Shown here: positions 6,763-16,277 of the stretch, piece after piece
Layout of the letters: each line of letters opens with the position of its first letter
Position numbering within the stretch: position 1 is the stretch's first letter
NCBI RefSeq assembly: GCF_000221045.1
Contig: NC_015856.1
Location: 5,007,424-5,071,423 of the forward strand
Direction: 5' to 3'
Origin: Collimonas fungivorans Ter331
GTDB lineage: Bacteria > Pseudomonadota > Gammaproteobacteria > Burkholderiales > Burkholderiaceae_D
DNA: 64,000 nt
Program-made: the position numbers and the translations under genes
Notes under the pieces: generated by a model
Databases searched by the model: none
What the model was told of the DNA's origin: nothing
What the model saw: only the letters and a program-made list of their open reading frames with translations

Positions 6763-8541
6763 ATGGCAGGAGAAACAGGAGGAATATCGCGGACGCACTC
6801 GATGCCGCACACGATCTCTCCCTCTGATGAAGCTTCAGAGAACAAATCACCATCGACTCGGGCGCGGTCCAGTCTGACCACGAACACAGCGCTTGAAGGA
6901 CTGAAACCGAAGCCGGACTCATTGAGTCCCGGCCACACTTCGACTGGGAGTTCGCCTCGCATTCTGAATGCAAACCTGCCGGGACCCTCAAACCCGGGCG
7001 TGAAAAGCCAGAATACCTCCCGTCGCCACAATGAAATCAGAACCGCGACACCGTCCGAGTCTGGCAGTGAAAATGGCAGAACATTTACCCCCCCTTCCGG
7101 CTCCACCTCTTTGCGTCGCAGCATGGGAGCACCGGTATTCACCCCAAATTCGCCGTTTAACGATATTGCGATCGAAATAGAATTCGCTCAACCGCCACCG
7201 CCTGCATCGAGTTGGAGAGCGATGGCTGCTACACCGTTGAATGCTCTTTCCTCCTTTGGAGGCAACGCATTGTCGTCCCTGAAAAGCGGTACCGAAAAGA
7301 TAAAAGGCGGCGCGATCATCGCGTCCAAATTCGCTGGAAAACAAATGGGTGCGGGCTTGGAGAAAGGCAAGGAATTGAGCGCTGCCGGCGCCGCAAAAGG
7401 AAAGCAGGCCGCCATTTTCATGGGCAGTCAAGCCGGCCAGGTGGGCACAAGCGTCGCCTCGGGGTTGGGAGTCATGGGCATCGAAAAGAAATTTGCCGGC
7501 GCCACCGCCGGCCACCTGATCCATCAAACGGTTGCGGTCGGCGTTCCGACTTTTCTTCGGGAATGCATGAACGAAGTATTGTTTGCCGGACTGCGCCAGA
7601 TTCCCCACGAGCATGCGGTGGCCTTGCAGATCGTCTCGGGCACGGTGTCGCTTTGCCTGCACCGTGTGCGCCAGTACCGCGAACAACGCAGCCCGGAAAC
7701 CGCGGCGCGCGGATTTCACAACCTCAGCGCCGAGCAATGGGCCGCTCTGCCAGCTGAAGACCAGCAGACGAAAATGACGCAGCAGCGCCGCTATTCCGAT
7801 GCCGTCACCACACTGGCCACCGGCGGCATACTTGCCAACATTGCTTTAGGCGTCGCCGGCCCTCACATCGGGCAGCCTGAACTTGCCGCGAAGCTGGTAG
7901 CGTCCGATATCAAGGTGTTGGCTTACGCAGGAGCGCGCGATACCATACAGGCCACATTCCGCATGGTAGGCACGGAAGCCGACACCAATGGCGGCGTCAG
8001 CGGAACGCATATGGACGTTTCGGGCGAATTCTACGCAAAAGTAAATATTGCAGCCAACTATGCCTTCAGTGCTTTTGTGCCGGCAGCCTTGAGCGACGCC
8101 AGGCTGACCCTCGCCGGACAACACTCCCCGCTCAGCAAACACGAAGCAATGAACGTCGTTTATCACTCGTCGGCAGTCAAGGCGGCCATCAATACGGTGC
8201 TGGAAACCGCGGACTGGACCAACGTAACCGAGCAGGAAGCCAAGGAAGCCGGCACCAGTCAAAAATTCGATCCTGCATGGAAAGGGAAGCGCCAGGATTA
8301 CATGAGCGTACTCGATAAATCCATCGCTCGCACGGCGGCCATCAACAGCAATATAGCCGCCAGCAATGTGCTGTCCGTCATCGGTGAACGGGTGGGGTTG
8401 TCGCCGGCGGCGACATCGCTGCTCTCCAACGGCGGCTCAGGCGCCATGGCCGGCCTGAGTTACAAGGTGATTGGCGGAACATGGCAGGCCGAAGGCGCCG
8501 TGCGCACGGAAAAGGATAGCCGCCCTGAAACAGCCGGTTGA
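6763..8541 (+). CDS. Candidate type III effector, 592 aa, unknown activity
   Basis: ATG 6763 follows AGGGAG at 7-nt spacing; an earlier in-frame TTG (6739) has no ribosome site. Residues 1-130 are Ser/Thr/Pro-rich and disordered, typical of a T3S signal and chaperone-binding region. Residues about 150-240 are Gly/Ala/Lys-rich with GKQMGAGLEKGKELSAAGAAKGKQ. The rest is helical with hydrophobic patches (ATTLATGGILANIALGVAGPH in part). No catalytic motif was recognised. It belongs with the two upstream chaperones. The style, with a Ser-rich head and a Gly/Ala-rich hydrophobic body, resembles the 905-, 610- and 1574-aa proteins of this island. Confidence 0.6.
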   Translation: MAGETGGISRTHSMPHTISPSDEASENKSPSTRARSSLTTNTALEGLKPKPDSLSPGHTSTGSSPRILNANLPGPSNPGVKSQNTSRRHNEIRTATPSESGSENGRTFTPPSGSTSLRRSMGAPVFTPNSPFNDIAIEIEFAQPPPPASSWRAMAATPLNALSSFGGNALSSLKSGTEKIKGGAIIASKFAGKQMGAGLEKGKELSAAGAAKGKQAAIFMGSQAGQVGTSVASGLGVMGIEKKFAGATAGHLIHQTVAVGVPTFLRECMNEVLFAGLRQIPHEHAVALQIVSGTVSLCLHRVRQYREQRSPETAARGFHNLSAEQWAALPAEDQQTKMTQQRRYSDAVTTLATGGILANIALGVAGPHIGQPELAAKLVASDIKVLAYAGARDTIQATFRMVGTEADTNGGVSGTHMDVSGEFYAKVNIAANYAFSAFVPAALSDARLTLAGQHSPLSKHEAMNVVYHSSAVKAAINTVLETADWTNVTEQEAKEAGTSQKFDPAWKGKRQDYMSVLDKSIARTAAINSNIAASNVLSVIGERVGLSPAATSLLSNGGSGAMAGLSYKVIGGTWQAEGAVRTEKDSRPETAG

Positions 8542-8615
8542 CGCCTCGGACTGCTGTAGCTGAAAACGGAACAGTTGGAGGAGCGTCAAATTCTGTTTAA
8601 TGCGTTATCAAATGC

Positions 8616-8653
8616 AAAAAAAATGGTGAAAGTGAATGATTCACTTTCACCAT
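8616..8653 (-). terminator. Strong intrinsic terminator of the autotransporter gene
   Basis: A 14-bp perfect stem (8623-8636 / 8640-8653) with a 3-nt loop is followed on the minus strand by seven T (the A-run at 8616-8622). It lies about 90 bp after the autotransporter stop and is placed to stop the convergent transcripts too. Confidence 0.9.
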
Positions 8654-8740
8654 CATGCATCCTCATTACGGCACATTAAACCACCTGAAAATCACCCGTT
8701 CCGCGCCGGCATGAAGAGACGCAAGGCATTGCCGCCATGC

Positions 8741-11700
8741 TTACCAGCTCCAGCGCATGCCGGCATCCGCCATCACCGTGCGCTGTTGCGCTCCGCCGAG
8801 GTTGGTGGTGTAGGTTACGGTCATAAACGCACTGGTCGACTTGTTGATCGTGGCGACCAGGCCGGCGTTGAGCTGGCCCGCAGTCTGATTCGACCCGTTC
8901 GAAATCACTGTAGTGCCGTCAAAGGTGGTGCTGTCATGAGAACCGAAACTGCGCAGCAGGTTCAGGCGCAGATATGGCTGCCAAATCGCTGCCGATGTTT
9001 CAAAACGGCTTTTCAACCGCACGCCGAGGCGGGCGAGGAAGGCATTGCCGTTGTTGAAACCCACCGCCGACACACCGTCATTCAAGTCATTCAGCGACAG
9101 GTTTTGCCAGATCACTTGCGCCTGAGGCTCGATGGTCACCTCCGCCCCCAGTGGCATTGGCAGGCCGCCCTCGATGGATCCGACGAGGGCGCTGCCGTGC
9201 GTGTGCGCGCCCACGCCATCGTGCGAGCGCGGATCCGCCGACAGTGAACTTCCCATCAGCACGGCATCCGTGTACCAGCCGCTCGGGCCGACGTGGGTCC
9301 AGTAGCCGCCCAGACTGTATGCATCGATGGCCAGGTTGCCGACATCCAGATTCTGCACCGCCATCGCAAAACCGTTGACCTTGCCGGTGGCATGCGCAAA
9401 GCCTGCAAACAGACCGTAATGATTGCGTTGGCCGCTGGCGTCGGTATCGGCATAGATGTCGTGGCCGACCTGTATTCCCGTCATTGAACCGTCGAATTGC
9501 GGCGAGACAGTACCATCCTGGCGTTGCTTGGTGCGGCTGCCCCAGACACGGCCCCAGGCCGCCGGCAGATCGCCGTTCTCGGTCAACAGCGATTGCTCTC
9601 CTTGCCTGTCATGGAAATTATCGAGTTGCTGGATATTGACTTGCCGGGCGACGCTGGCAACTTCCGTATAGATGGGGACTTCGGGGCGATACAGCGGAAT
9701 TGCTCCGGAGCCGGCTGTGGGCGCCGGGTCCGCTGGAGTAACCGGTGGCGTGGTCGGCGGCACAGTCGGCGGCACAGTCGGAGGCGTACCTGTGGGCGTG
9801 CTTGGAGGCAAAACTACGGGCGGAGTAGGCGTTTGCACTACGGTATTGCGCAGATACCAGTTTTCCGAGGTGCCGCTGGACACGCCACCCTTGGCAAGAT
9901 AGTAAGAATAGGCGCCAGCCTTGACCGGCGCCGCAAGTGCAAATGCGTCTGCCGTGGTCGTCGCGCCGTTCACGGTCTGCACCACCTCAATGCCATCGGC
10001 GACGATGGCCGCGCCAGGACCACCGACATTCGTGATGCGCAAGCTGGACGAACCGCTGGCGGCGCCGCCGTTGATCACTAACCGGTCAGATGCCGCGCCA
10101 TCGCCTGCGAGGAAGGTGTTGAGGGCGATGCTGCCCTTTTGGCCGACATAGTTGCCGACAACGTTGAGCCGGTTGCCAACCCCTTGGCCGCCGATTTGCA
10201 GCAGGCCGGCGTTGGTCAATGGCCCGTTGATCGTAAAGCTGCCGTTGCCCGAGCCGGAAAATTGAGGCAAAGCATTGGCCGCCGCAATGGTGCCGTTGTT
10301 GGTTACCGATCCTGTGACGCTGCCGTAGCCGCCGAGCGTGGCGCCCGAGGCGACGGTCGTATTGCCGCCGCCGGACAATGCCGCCGCTGCGTGCGTCGCG
10401 TCGCCCACTGCCAGCGTTCCGGCTGCGACCATCGTTCCTCCGCTGTAGGGATTGTCCGTATTCAGCACGGTCATGCCGGCGCCGGCCTGCGTGACAGAGC
10501 CGGTACCGGAAATCGTGCCAGGGAAAGTCACGTCGTCGGAACGATTGAAGACCAGCGTACCGTTATTGGCAACATCGCCCACGATGCTGCCGGTCGTGCC
10601 GCCGTTGCCTAGTTGCAGCGTACCGGCCGAAATCGTCGTGCCGCCGGTATAGGTGCTGTTCCCGGTTAACACCGTGGCGCCGCTGCCGGCCTGGTTAACC
10701 GAGCCCGTGCCTGAGATCGTCCCGGGAAACAGCAGCGTGTCGGCGCGGTTAAAGACAAGAGAGGCATTATTGACGACATCGCCGACAATGCTGCCGGTCG
10801 TGCCGCCGTTACCCAGCTGCAGCGTACCCGCCGCAATCGTCGTGCCGCCGGTATAGGTATTGCTGCCTGCAAGGGTCAGGCTGCCGGCGCCCGCCTTGTT
10901 GAAGCTACCGGAACCAGTCATGCCTTGCATCAGCGTGGAGGCAAATCCTTGCGTGTCGATGGTGCCGCCCGGCGCATTGATGGTTACCGCACGCGTACTG
11001 GCGAGATCGAAACTCTGCAGAAGCTGAAGCGTGCCGCCGTTGAATGTCAGACTGCCGGTGTTTGCACCGAGTGCGTTGTCGGCGCCAGCGGCAACGGTGC
11101 CGCCGGTAAGCGTGGTGCCGCCGGAATATGTATTGCCGCCGGAAGCTGTCGGCGCCAGCACCAGTGTGCCGCCCTGGGTCTTTTCGACTGCGCCGGTGCC
11201 TGAAATGAGGCCGGCATAAGTGCCGTTGTCGGGCTGCACAAAGCGCACCAGGCCATTGTCAATGATGCTGGACGGCAGACTCTGCGCCCGCGCTTCAAGC
11301 GTGCCGGCCGCATCGACGGTCATCTTGCCGGTATACGCACTGTTGTTGCCGGTGAGCGCCAGTGTCCCTTGTTGAACCTCCGCGACAGTTGCCCCCGTGA
11401 TGGTGCCGGTCAGCGTCCAGGTTCCCGTATCGTTTTTGATAAGCGACGAAAAATTGCTCATGTTGCCGGACAGCGACGAACTTCCGGCGCCGCTCAGGAA
11501 GATAGTGTTATTGCCGCCGCCGCCATTGAAGTTGCCAGTAATGACCGATCCCGTATAGAGTCGCAAGGTATCATCGCCACCAGCAAAAACGAGGTTGCCG
11601 ATGACCTGTCCTTTATTGGTAAAGTCGACCGCACCGTTCCCCGATGCGCCGATCACATTGCCTGGCGCCTGGATGATCCCGGTGGCATTATTGACGATCG

Positions 11701-12262
11701 TGTTCAGGCCATTCGTATTCTGGAACCAGATGGCGGCGGCGTTATCTGCCTTGATCGTGCCATTGTTGGTGATGACATTGCCGCTGCCTTGCAGATTGAC
11801 GGCTTCCGCACTGCCTTGGGGGCCGGTCGCGAGGACTTGGCCTCCTTGATCGACTGTCAATGTGCCGTTGTTGCGGAATTCGACCGTGTTGGCGCCGGTG
11901 TTGTACAAGCCACTGTTGCCAACCCCCTTGGCGCTCACCGTAGCGCCGTTCTGGACCGTGACGTTCGCATTGTCGCGCAGGCTGATGGCATTGGCATCGC
12001 CGACCGCGAGCTGGCTGCCTGTACCGATCGTGACGGTTCGGCCATTCTCGGCTGCCACATTGCCGGCCCCCACTGTCGTCACCCAGGGATTGGGCGCACT
12101 GGCATCGCAGGTCGTGATTTGTCCAGCGGTGTTGCAGGCTGCGTAGGCCGTTCCGGGCACCACACTCAGCGCAGGTATTAGCACAAGTGAAGAGGCTGCA
12201 GAAAGGACCAGGCGGTAGCGAACAGGATGAGTTATTTTTATTGCCGTTTGAAGTTTTAACAT
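8741..12262 (-). CDS. Type V autotransporter with PATR repeats, 1173 aa
   Basis: A full-length classical autotransporter. An extended signal peptide ends at about residue 41 (VVPGTAYA-A). The long beta-helix passenger contains passenger-associated strand repeats (NTYTGGTTI, GTLQLGNGG). A Pro/Thr-rich linker follows near residue 860, and a C-terminal beta-barrel ends in GMRWSW with a terminal aromatic residue. The passenger is secreted through the barrel and displayed on the surface, probably for adhesion. It contains a nearly duplicated 68-residue unit (see repeat). A decayed paralogue of the first ~75 residues lies at 19676-20020. The promoter region is AT-rich with no HrpB box, so it is probably not part of the T3SS regulon. 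Confidence 0.93.
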   Translation of the reverse strand: MLKLQTAIKITHPVRYRLVLSAASSLVLIPALSVVPGTAYAACNTAGQITTCDASAPNPWVTTVGAGNVAAENGRTVTIGTGSQLAVGDANAISLRDNANVTVQNGATVSAKGVGNSGLYNTGANTVEFRNNGTLTVDQGGQVLATGPQGSAEAVNLQGSGNVITNNGTIKADNAAAIWFQNTNGLNTIVNNATGIIQAPGNVIGASGNGAVDFTNKGQVIGNLVFAGGDDTLRLYTGSVITGNFNGGGGNNTIFLSGAGSSSLSGNMSNFSSLIKNDTGTWTLTGTITGATVAEVQQGTLALTGNNSAYTGKMTVDAAGTLEARAQSLPSSIIDNGLVRFVQPDNGTYAGLISGTGAVEKTQGGTLVLAPTASGGNTYSGGTTLTGGTVAAGADNALGANTGSLTFNGGTLQLLQSFDLASTRAVTINAPGGTIDTQGFASTLMQGMTGSGSFNKAGAGSLTLAGSNTYTGGTTIAAGTLQLGNGGTTGSIVGDVVNNASLVFNRADTLLFPGTISGTGSVNQAGSGATVLTGNSTYTGGTTISAGTLQLGNGGTTGSIVGDVANNGTLVFNRSDDVTFPGTISGTGSVTQAGAGMTVLNTDNPYSGGTMVAAGTLAVGDATHAAAALSGGGNTTVASGATLGGYGSVTGSVTNNGTIAAANALPQFSGSGNGSFTINGPLTNAGLLQIGGQGVGNRLNVVGNYVGQKGSIALNTFLAGDGAASDRLVINGGAASGSSSLRITNVGGPGAAIVADGIEVVQTVNGATTTADAFALAAPVKAGAYSYYLAKGGVSSGTSENWYLRNTVVQTPTPPVVLPPSTPTGTPPTVPPTVPPTTPPVTPADPAPTAGSGAIPLYRPEVPIYTEVASVARQVNIQQLDNFHDRQGEQSLLTENGDLPAAWGRVWGSRTKQRQDGTVSPQFDGSMTGIQVGHDIYADTDASGQRNHYGLFAGFAHATGKVNGFAMAVQNLDVGNLAIDAYSLGGYWTHVGPSGWYTDAVLMGSSLSADPRSHDGVGAHTHGSALVGSIEGGLPMPLGAEVTIEPQAQVIWQNLSLNDLNDGVSAVGFNNGNAFLARLGVRLKSRFETSAAIWQPYLRLNLLRSFGSHDSTTFDGTTVISNGSNQTAGQLNAGLVATINKSTSAFMTVTYTTNLGGAQQRTVMADAGMRWSW
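10448..10855 (-). repeat. Tandem 204-bp repeat inside the autotransporter passenger
   Basis: Two neighbouring copies with a 204-bp (68-codon) period share long identical blocks, for example the sequence around ATGCTGCCGGTCGTG at 10584 and 10788. Each copy encodes an NTYTGGTTI..GTLQLGNGG unit followed by GTISGTGSV. A degenerate third unit follows from about 10856. Boundaries are approximate. Confidence 0.75.
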
Positions 12263-12652
12263 TTTTATTTATAGCTCCCAATTGAAAAATTAACAATACA
12301 ATATGATATTTAACATTTGAATTTTCAAAATCCGTAAAAATACCTTCGAGTTGGATTTTTATTTAACAATCTATTGTCCAAGAATTACATTGCCCAAAGC
12401 CAATGTGTGACAATATTTGACATTTGCGCACAACAAAAAACAACATATGCTGACATCGGCACAGGCTGCGCAAATAGCGCGGCGGAGCCTCAAGACCCCT
12501 GTTATTTTTTTGCTCCATGGGAGGCATCGATCAGAGAAACAATCGCAGCGCAGATGTTCCTATTGGAAGGCGCCTGGTAATTGCGGATACGCGTGGTCAA
12601 GCTGAAGGCGCTGGGCGGCAGCGCACCGCGGAATCCGGCCAGGTGCGGCTGG
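12263..12652. other. AT-rich promoter region of the autotransporter, no gene seen
   Basis: About 390 bp, markedly AT-rich in 12240-12450, with several TTTAACA/TAACAAT runs. It must contain the autotransporter promoter. A short rightward open frame (12374-12580) lacks a ribosome site and coding character. No TTCG-N16-TTCG box was found. Confidence 0.5.
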
Positions 12653-13267
12653 CTATTCGCTGCAGGCTTTTGTTTCCGCGCAGTTCACTTGAATAATCAC
12701 AGCCATCTCTATGAGTCGATAAAAATAGAAACGTATCTTCTCCACGTCGTCGTTCAGTAACTCAGCCAGCGCCGAGGCGCTCACGCCAACTATCAGCTGC
12801 TGAACGGAGCGGTCCAGGAACCGCTGCAGCACGTAATTGTCCATCGCATAGTCATTCCGATTTAAACGAAAGCAAATGTCTGCATGCGGCAACAGTCTTT
12901 TCATACCGCGATGATGAAAAACGGAAAGCAGCGGTTTTTGAGATGGCGCTTCCTGGCGAGAAGATATATTGCCCAATTCATTCAGACCCAAATGAAAATC
13001 CCTACGCAGCGGCGTGGCATCCATCCGCAGGTAGCGAAACGTCCCGCCAGCGGAGAGGCATAACCTGGCTACCACAGCCTTGGCCAGCTCCGGATCACCG
13101 ATGCCGTCTGCATTTATTAGCAGCGCGGTTAATACTCCCTCTGAAACGTGCAAATGATATTGACTGCCCTCGCCTAAATCGACATGAATCACGCCGGAAC
13201 GATATTTTCCAACGCTGCTAAGCACGGCATGCAACGAAAAATCCGACAGTCGACCCCAGATTGCCAT
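12653..13267 (-). CDS. DUF4388/PATAN-like protein, unknown function
   Basis: 204 aa from ATG 13267, chosen because GGAG sits 5 nt upstream; a GTG two codons earlier is less likely. The first 60 residues (GRLSDFSLHAVLSSVGKYRSGVIHVD, here in part, then YHLHVSEGVLTALLIN) resemble the DUF4388/PATAN domain, a small domain often attached to regulatory proteins in social and predatory bacteria. The C-terminal half (NYVLQRFLDRSVQQLIVGVS and on) looks helical. It is isolated, with no regulator beside it and no HrpB box. Domain assignment is by eye and moderate. Confidence 0.55.
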   Translation of the reverse strand: MAIWGRLSDFSLHAVLSSVGKYRSGVIHVDLGEGSQYHLHVSEGVLTALLINADGIGDPELAKAVVARLCLSAGGTFRYLRMDATPLRRDFHLGLNELGNISSRQEAPSQKPLLSVFHHRGMKRLLPHADICFRLNRNDYAMDNYVLQRFLDRSVQQLIVGVSASALAELLNDDVEKIRFYFYRLIEMAVIIQVNCAETKACSE

Positions 13268-13850
13268 CCACACTCCGAAAATGGAAATACTTGCCGGCGC
13301 AATAGGCCCAAAGATAAACTTTGCTTAGAATTTTTTTACATGCAACGATTGAATCTGTACGGAAAACATGAGTCCTCCCTTGGATTGGCATTGATGGTCG
13401 AAGGCGCAGTACGTTTTTGGCAATAATCAGCAGGCTCCCCAGCCCGCCAAATACATCAAGCGATATTATTATTGTCAAATAGAAATGGTAATCAAACTTA
13501 GAGAGTGGGCATATCAGGAAATCGCTATCTTCATGTAAGGACAGCAGTGGCCATAGTCAGGAATTCCTTACTTATCAATCTTGATGGCATTGATGCGTAA
13601 TAATCGCCTGCTGCAATACCCGGGCCCTGAAGAGATTTATGGCACGAGCACGAACCTCGGCATAACCATGCGGGAGAAGCGCCAGTGAACTGTAACGGTC
13701 CACTGGCACTGCCGATGGGATAGAGAAATTTGGTTGAAGACGACAAGAATGCCCCTGCGTTGCAAGCTACCTTCCATCCATTGCAAAGCCGGATTCTGAA
13801 AATCAGAACACGCAGCAGTGCAATGCAGGTGCGGCCGTTCCGGCCGGCGC
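13268..13850. other. 583-bp gap without a convincing gene
   Basis: It contains the promoter side of the DUF4388-like gene and several short open frames on the minus strand (13531-13866, 13637-13981) that overlap the downstream effector and have no ribosome sites or recognisable protein sequence. I see no transposon ends or RNA gene. It may be decayed DNA between two acquired segments. Confidence 0.4.
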
Positions 13851-16034
13851 CTAAGCGTGAAGCCAATCCCGCAACTCGTCAAGCAACGCCGACGTGACAG
13901 TACCGCGATGGATCTTTTCGTCGTACTTATGCAATGCGCGTGACATTGCTTCATGCTTTGGCCCCAGGTTCTTTTGTTCATTCGTCTTCAAATGGGTTGC
14001 CGTGAACCCACGAAGCGGCAGCTTCAATACTTCCTCGCTAGGGACGTATTTGTCGCTATGCAGGTGCAGGAATACCGGCGGCGCGCGCTCGCCGCTGGAC
14101 AATGGCTTGGGCTGGATGCGTATTTCGTAGAGTGTGTCTTTATCCGACGGCAATTGAACCGGGGGGCGCACGCTTTCAATCTGGCCCAATTGCAGCAAGC
14201 GGCTCACGTGTTTTCCCTTGGGAAATTTGTGGACCTTGAGCGCATCCCCTTCCCGAACGTCCATGCCCTGGTGAATTATTTCCAGCGCCTGCAAGCGGCT
14301 CCCCAGCAATTCGACGGTGGCCTTATCGATCACCGGAGACTTGCGTGCCTCGTCGCTCGTCGCGCGCAGACGGCCGATATCGCCGAACCAGTTTTGCGCT
14401 GACGAACGGACGAAGTCAGCTGCAATCATTGGATCGTCCTTCGGACCGTTCAGCATCTCAATGCCTCTCGTGTTTTTCTCTATCGACCGTGCAATGGCGA
14501 TGACATCTCCGCCCAGGCTCTTCGCAACATCGAGGTCGATCGGATACTTTCTCAAGGTCCGCTCGATCTTGCCCTGGAGACCGTCATGCAGCGCCAAAGG
14601 CGGAGACTGGGCAAGAATTTCAGCAGGCGGCGCCGAGACCACAGTATTGACTTTTGCATGAGACACCAATGCCACGGCGGGCAACGGCCGCGGAACGGCT
14701 TGCTTCTGCAGCTGCTTGCCGCGCCCGTGCGACTTCCTCACCTTGCCTGATGCCGCCTTGTCCGTGCGCTCCGGAGCGCTCGTAGAAGTCGACGACGCCG
14801 GCATATGCGCCGACGAACTCGCCGAATACTCGGGCATTGCTTCCGGTAACGCTGAGGAAGGAGTAGCGCTGTCATCCGGCTCGCATACCTCGCGCAAGCA
14901 TGCTTGATATGCTGAAATGGCATGCGCCATCTCCAGAGAATGTTGCCAGATCCCGGAGTTGTCGCTCATTTCCAGCGTACTGGCGGCGTCCAGACAAAAA
15001 AGCTCTCCCGCGGCGTTAAGCTGGTCGGCATATGCGGCGGCGAGTGCCTGATATTCCGTGCGCTTCGCAGGACTGAGTTCGTCACCCCGCTCAAGGATTC
15101 TTATCGCCTGCTCGGTATCGCTGCTTCGCTTGGATATGGCGTTCAGGAGTTCCATCACGCGCGGCATGAGATGCATGGAGGCCATGCCGCCGGAACGCAG
15201 GCAAAGCATGACAAGACGATCGACGTTGACCGTAATTGCCTTACCGGCGATTTCCAACAGCGTTTTCCTGCCTGCGGCCGCGCCGGATTTGATAGCAGAC
15301 AGCTGTATCAGCATATTCTCAGGCGCCGCAGGCTGTTCGCACTGGCGGACGAATTCGCGCAGGACGCCGCCATGCTTCACAACCACCTCGCGAAAGCCCT
15401 GCAGCTCGGCGAGCGCCCGATCCATGGCGGTCAACTCTTCCTGCGTGCCGATCTGCTCCCCGCCATCGTCAGACGCAGACCCTTGGGCGCCGTTCCAGGA
15501 CCATTGGGCAACCTGATCCGAGCTGGTGCTGATGCCGTACTCGGCCGATTGGGCGCGGCGCACGTGCAAGGCGCCTTTTGCTCCTTGGTACTGGTCATCC
15601 GCGATTTTTCCTTTCAGCCCCTCCAGTCCTGCCAGGCCGGAGTCGGCGGATTTGACGCCAGATTCGGCAAGCCGCAATCGCTGCGACACCTGCGTCATCG
15701 AACCATTCACCAGTCCCTGCCAAGTTACGCCATATTTCAGTGCCTTATCCACCGCTATCTCGTGTTCCCCGGCGCTCACGGCGCCGTGTGACGCTGCCGC
15801 CGGAGCCGGCGGCAGCGTTCCGCTGCGCCTTGACCGTCCGGACGATGCCGGCCGCGTCTGCGCCTGGTGCGCCGACGGACGGGGCAACCCTTCCGCTACC
15901 ATCGGCAATCCTGTGCGCTGCCGGCCGCGCGCGCCAGAACGCTGGCCGGCATTGGCGCCGCTTTCTTTCTGCTCAGCGATAACCGGTTCCGAGGGGACGG
16001 GAACGTGAGGATCACCGATTTTTCCGCTCTGCAT
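13851..16034 (-). CDS. Candidate type III effector, 727 aa, HrpB-box controlled
   Basis: ATG 16034 is preceded by GGGAG at 7-nt spacing. Residues 1-85 are polar and low-complexity (typical secretion signal). 90-370 are helical with long heptad-like stretches. About 370-440 is a Ser/Pro/Lys-rich linker with a basic patch (GKVRKSHGRGKQLQKQ). About 470-727 is a compact C-terminal domain with YEIRIQPKPL, PPVFLHLHSDKYVPSEEVL and a final helix DELRDWLHA. No enzyme signature was recognised; the basic linker could be a nuclear-targeting signal, which is speculation. A perfect hrpII box lies 144 bp upstream of the start. No chaperone gene is adjacent. Confidence 0.65.
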   Translation of the reverse strand: MQSGKIGDPHVPVPSEPVIAEQKESGANAGQRSGARGRQRTGLPMVAEGLPRPSAHQAQTRPASSGRSRRSGTLPPAPAAASHGAVSAGEHEIAVDKALKYGVTWQGLVNGSMTQVSQRLRLAESGVKSADSGLAGLEGLKGKIADDQYQGAKGALHVRRAQSAEYGISTSSDQVAQWSWNGAQGSASDDGGEQIGTQEELTAMDRALAELQGFREVVVKHGGVLREFVRQCEQPAAPENMLIQLSAIKSGAAAGRKTLLEIAGKAITVNVDRLVMLCLRSGGMASMHLMPRVMELLNAISKRSSDTEQAIRILERGDELSPAKRTEYQALAAAYADQLNAAGELFCLDAASTLEMSDNSGIWQHSLEMAHAISAYQACLREVCEPDDSATPSSALPEAMPEYSASSSAHMPASSTSTSAPERTDKAASGKVRKSHGRGKQLQKQAVPRPLPAVALVSHAKVNTVVSAPPAEILAQSPPLALHDGLQGKIERTLRKYPIDLDVAKSLGGDVIAIARSIEKNTRGIEMLNGPKDDPMIAADFVRSSAQNWFGDIGRLRATSDEARKSPVIDKATVELLGSRLQALEIIHQGMDVREGDALKVHKFPKGKHVSRLLQLGQIESVRPPVQLPSDKDTLYEIRIQPKPLSSGERAPPVFLHLHSDKYVPSEEVLKLPLRGFTATHLKTNEQKNLGPKHEAMSRALHKYDEKIHRGTVTSALLDELRDWLHA

Positions 16035-16178
16035 TGCGTTTCTCCCGACAAGGTATATGGGCGTTTATGGGAAACGTCGGCCGAACGATAGACATCATGG
16101 ATGAAAAATCTGCGCCCTCGCGCGAATGGCGTTTGGGAGGATTATTGCCAAGCAAGTGTCCAAGGTAATTCGCCGCTG

Positions 16179-16202
16179 CGAAATGGAAACGCCTGTTCCG
16201 AA
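16179..16202 (-). promoter_or_regulatory. hrpII box (TTCG-N16-TTCG) of the 727-aa effector gene
   Basis: CGAA at 16179-16182 and 16199-16202 on the plus strand read TTCG-N16-TTCG leftward. Exactly 30 bp further downstream (16140-16148) lies GCAATAATC, the same 9-mer found 30 bp after the sctU box. Confidence 0.8.
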
Positions 16203-16277
16203 GATGGTTGGCGATCACTCAAAACGGATTGCCTGACGGACGCCATCGGAAGCACTATTTCAATTGGCGAACCCGGC

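Noticed and set aside
9497-12181. Several long rightward open frames antisense to the autotransporter
   Set aside because: They arise from the GC-rich repetitive passenger; they show no ribosome sites or recognisable protein sequence.
12374-12580. Short rightward frame upstream of the autotransporter
   Set aside because: No ribosome site, AT-rich non-coding character, no recognisable sequence.
16082-16105. A second HrpB-like pair before the 727-aa gene (TTCA-N16-TTCG on the minus strand)
   Set aside because: One mismatch, and a perfect box with a matching -10 element lies at 16179-16202.
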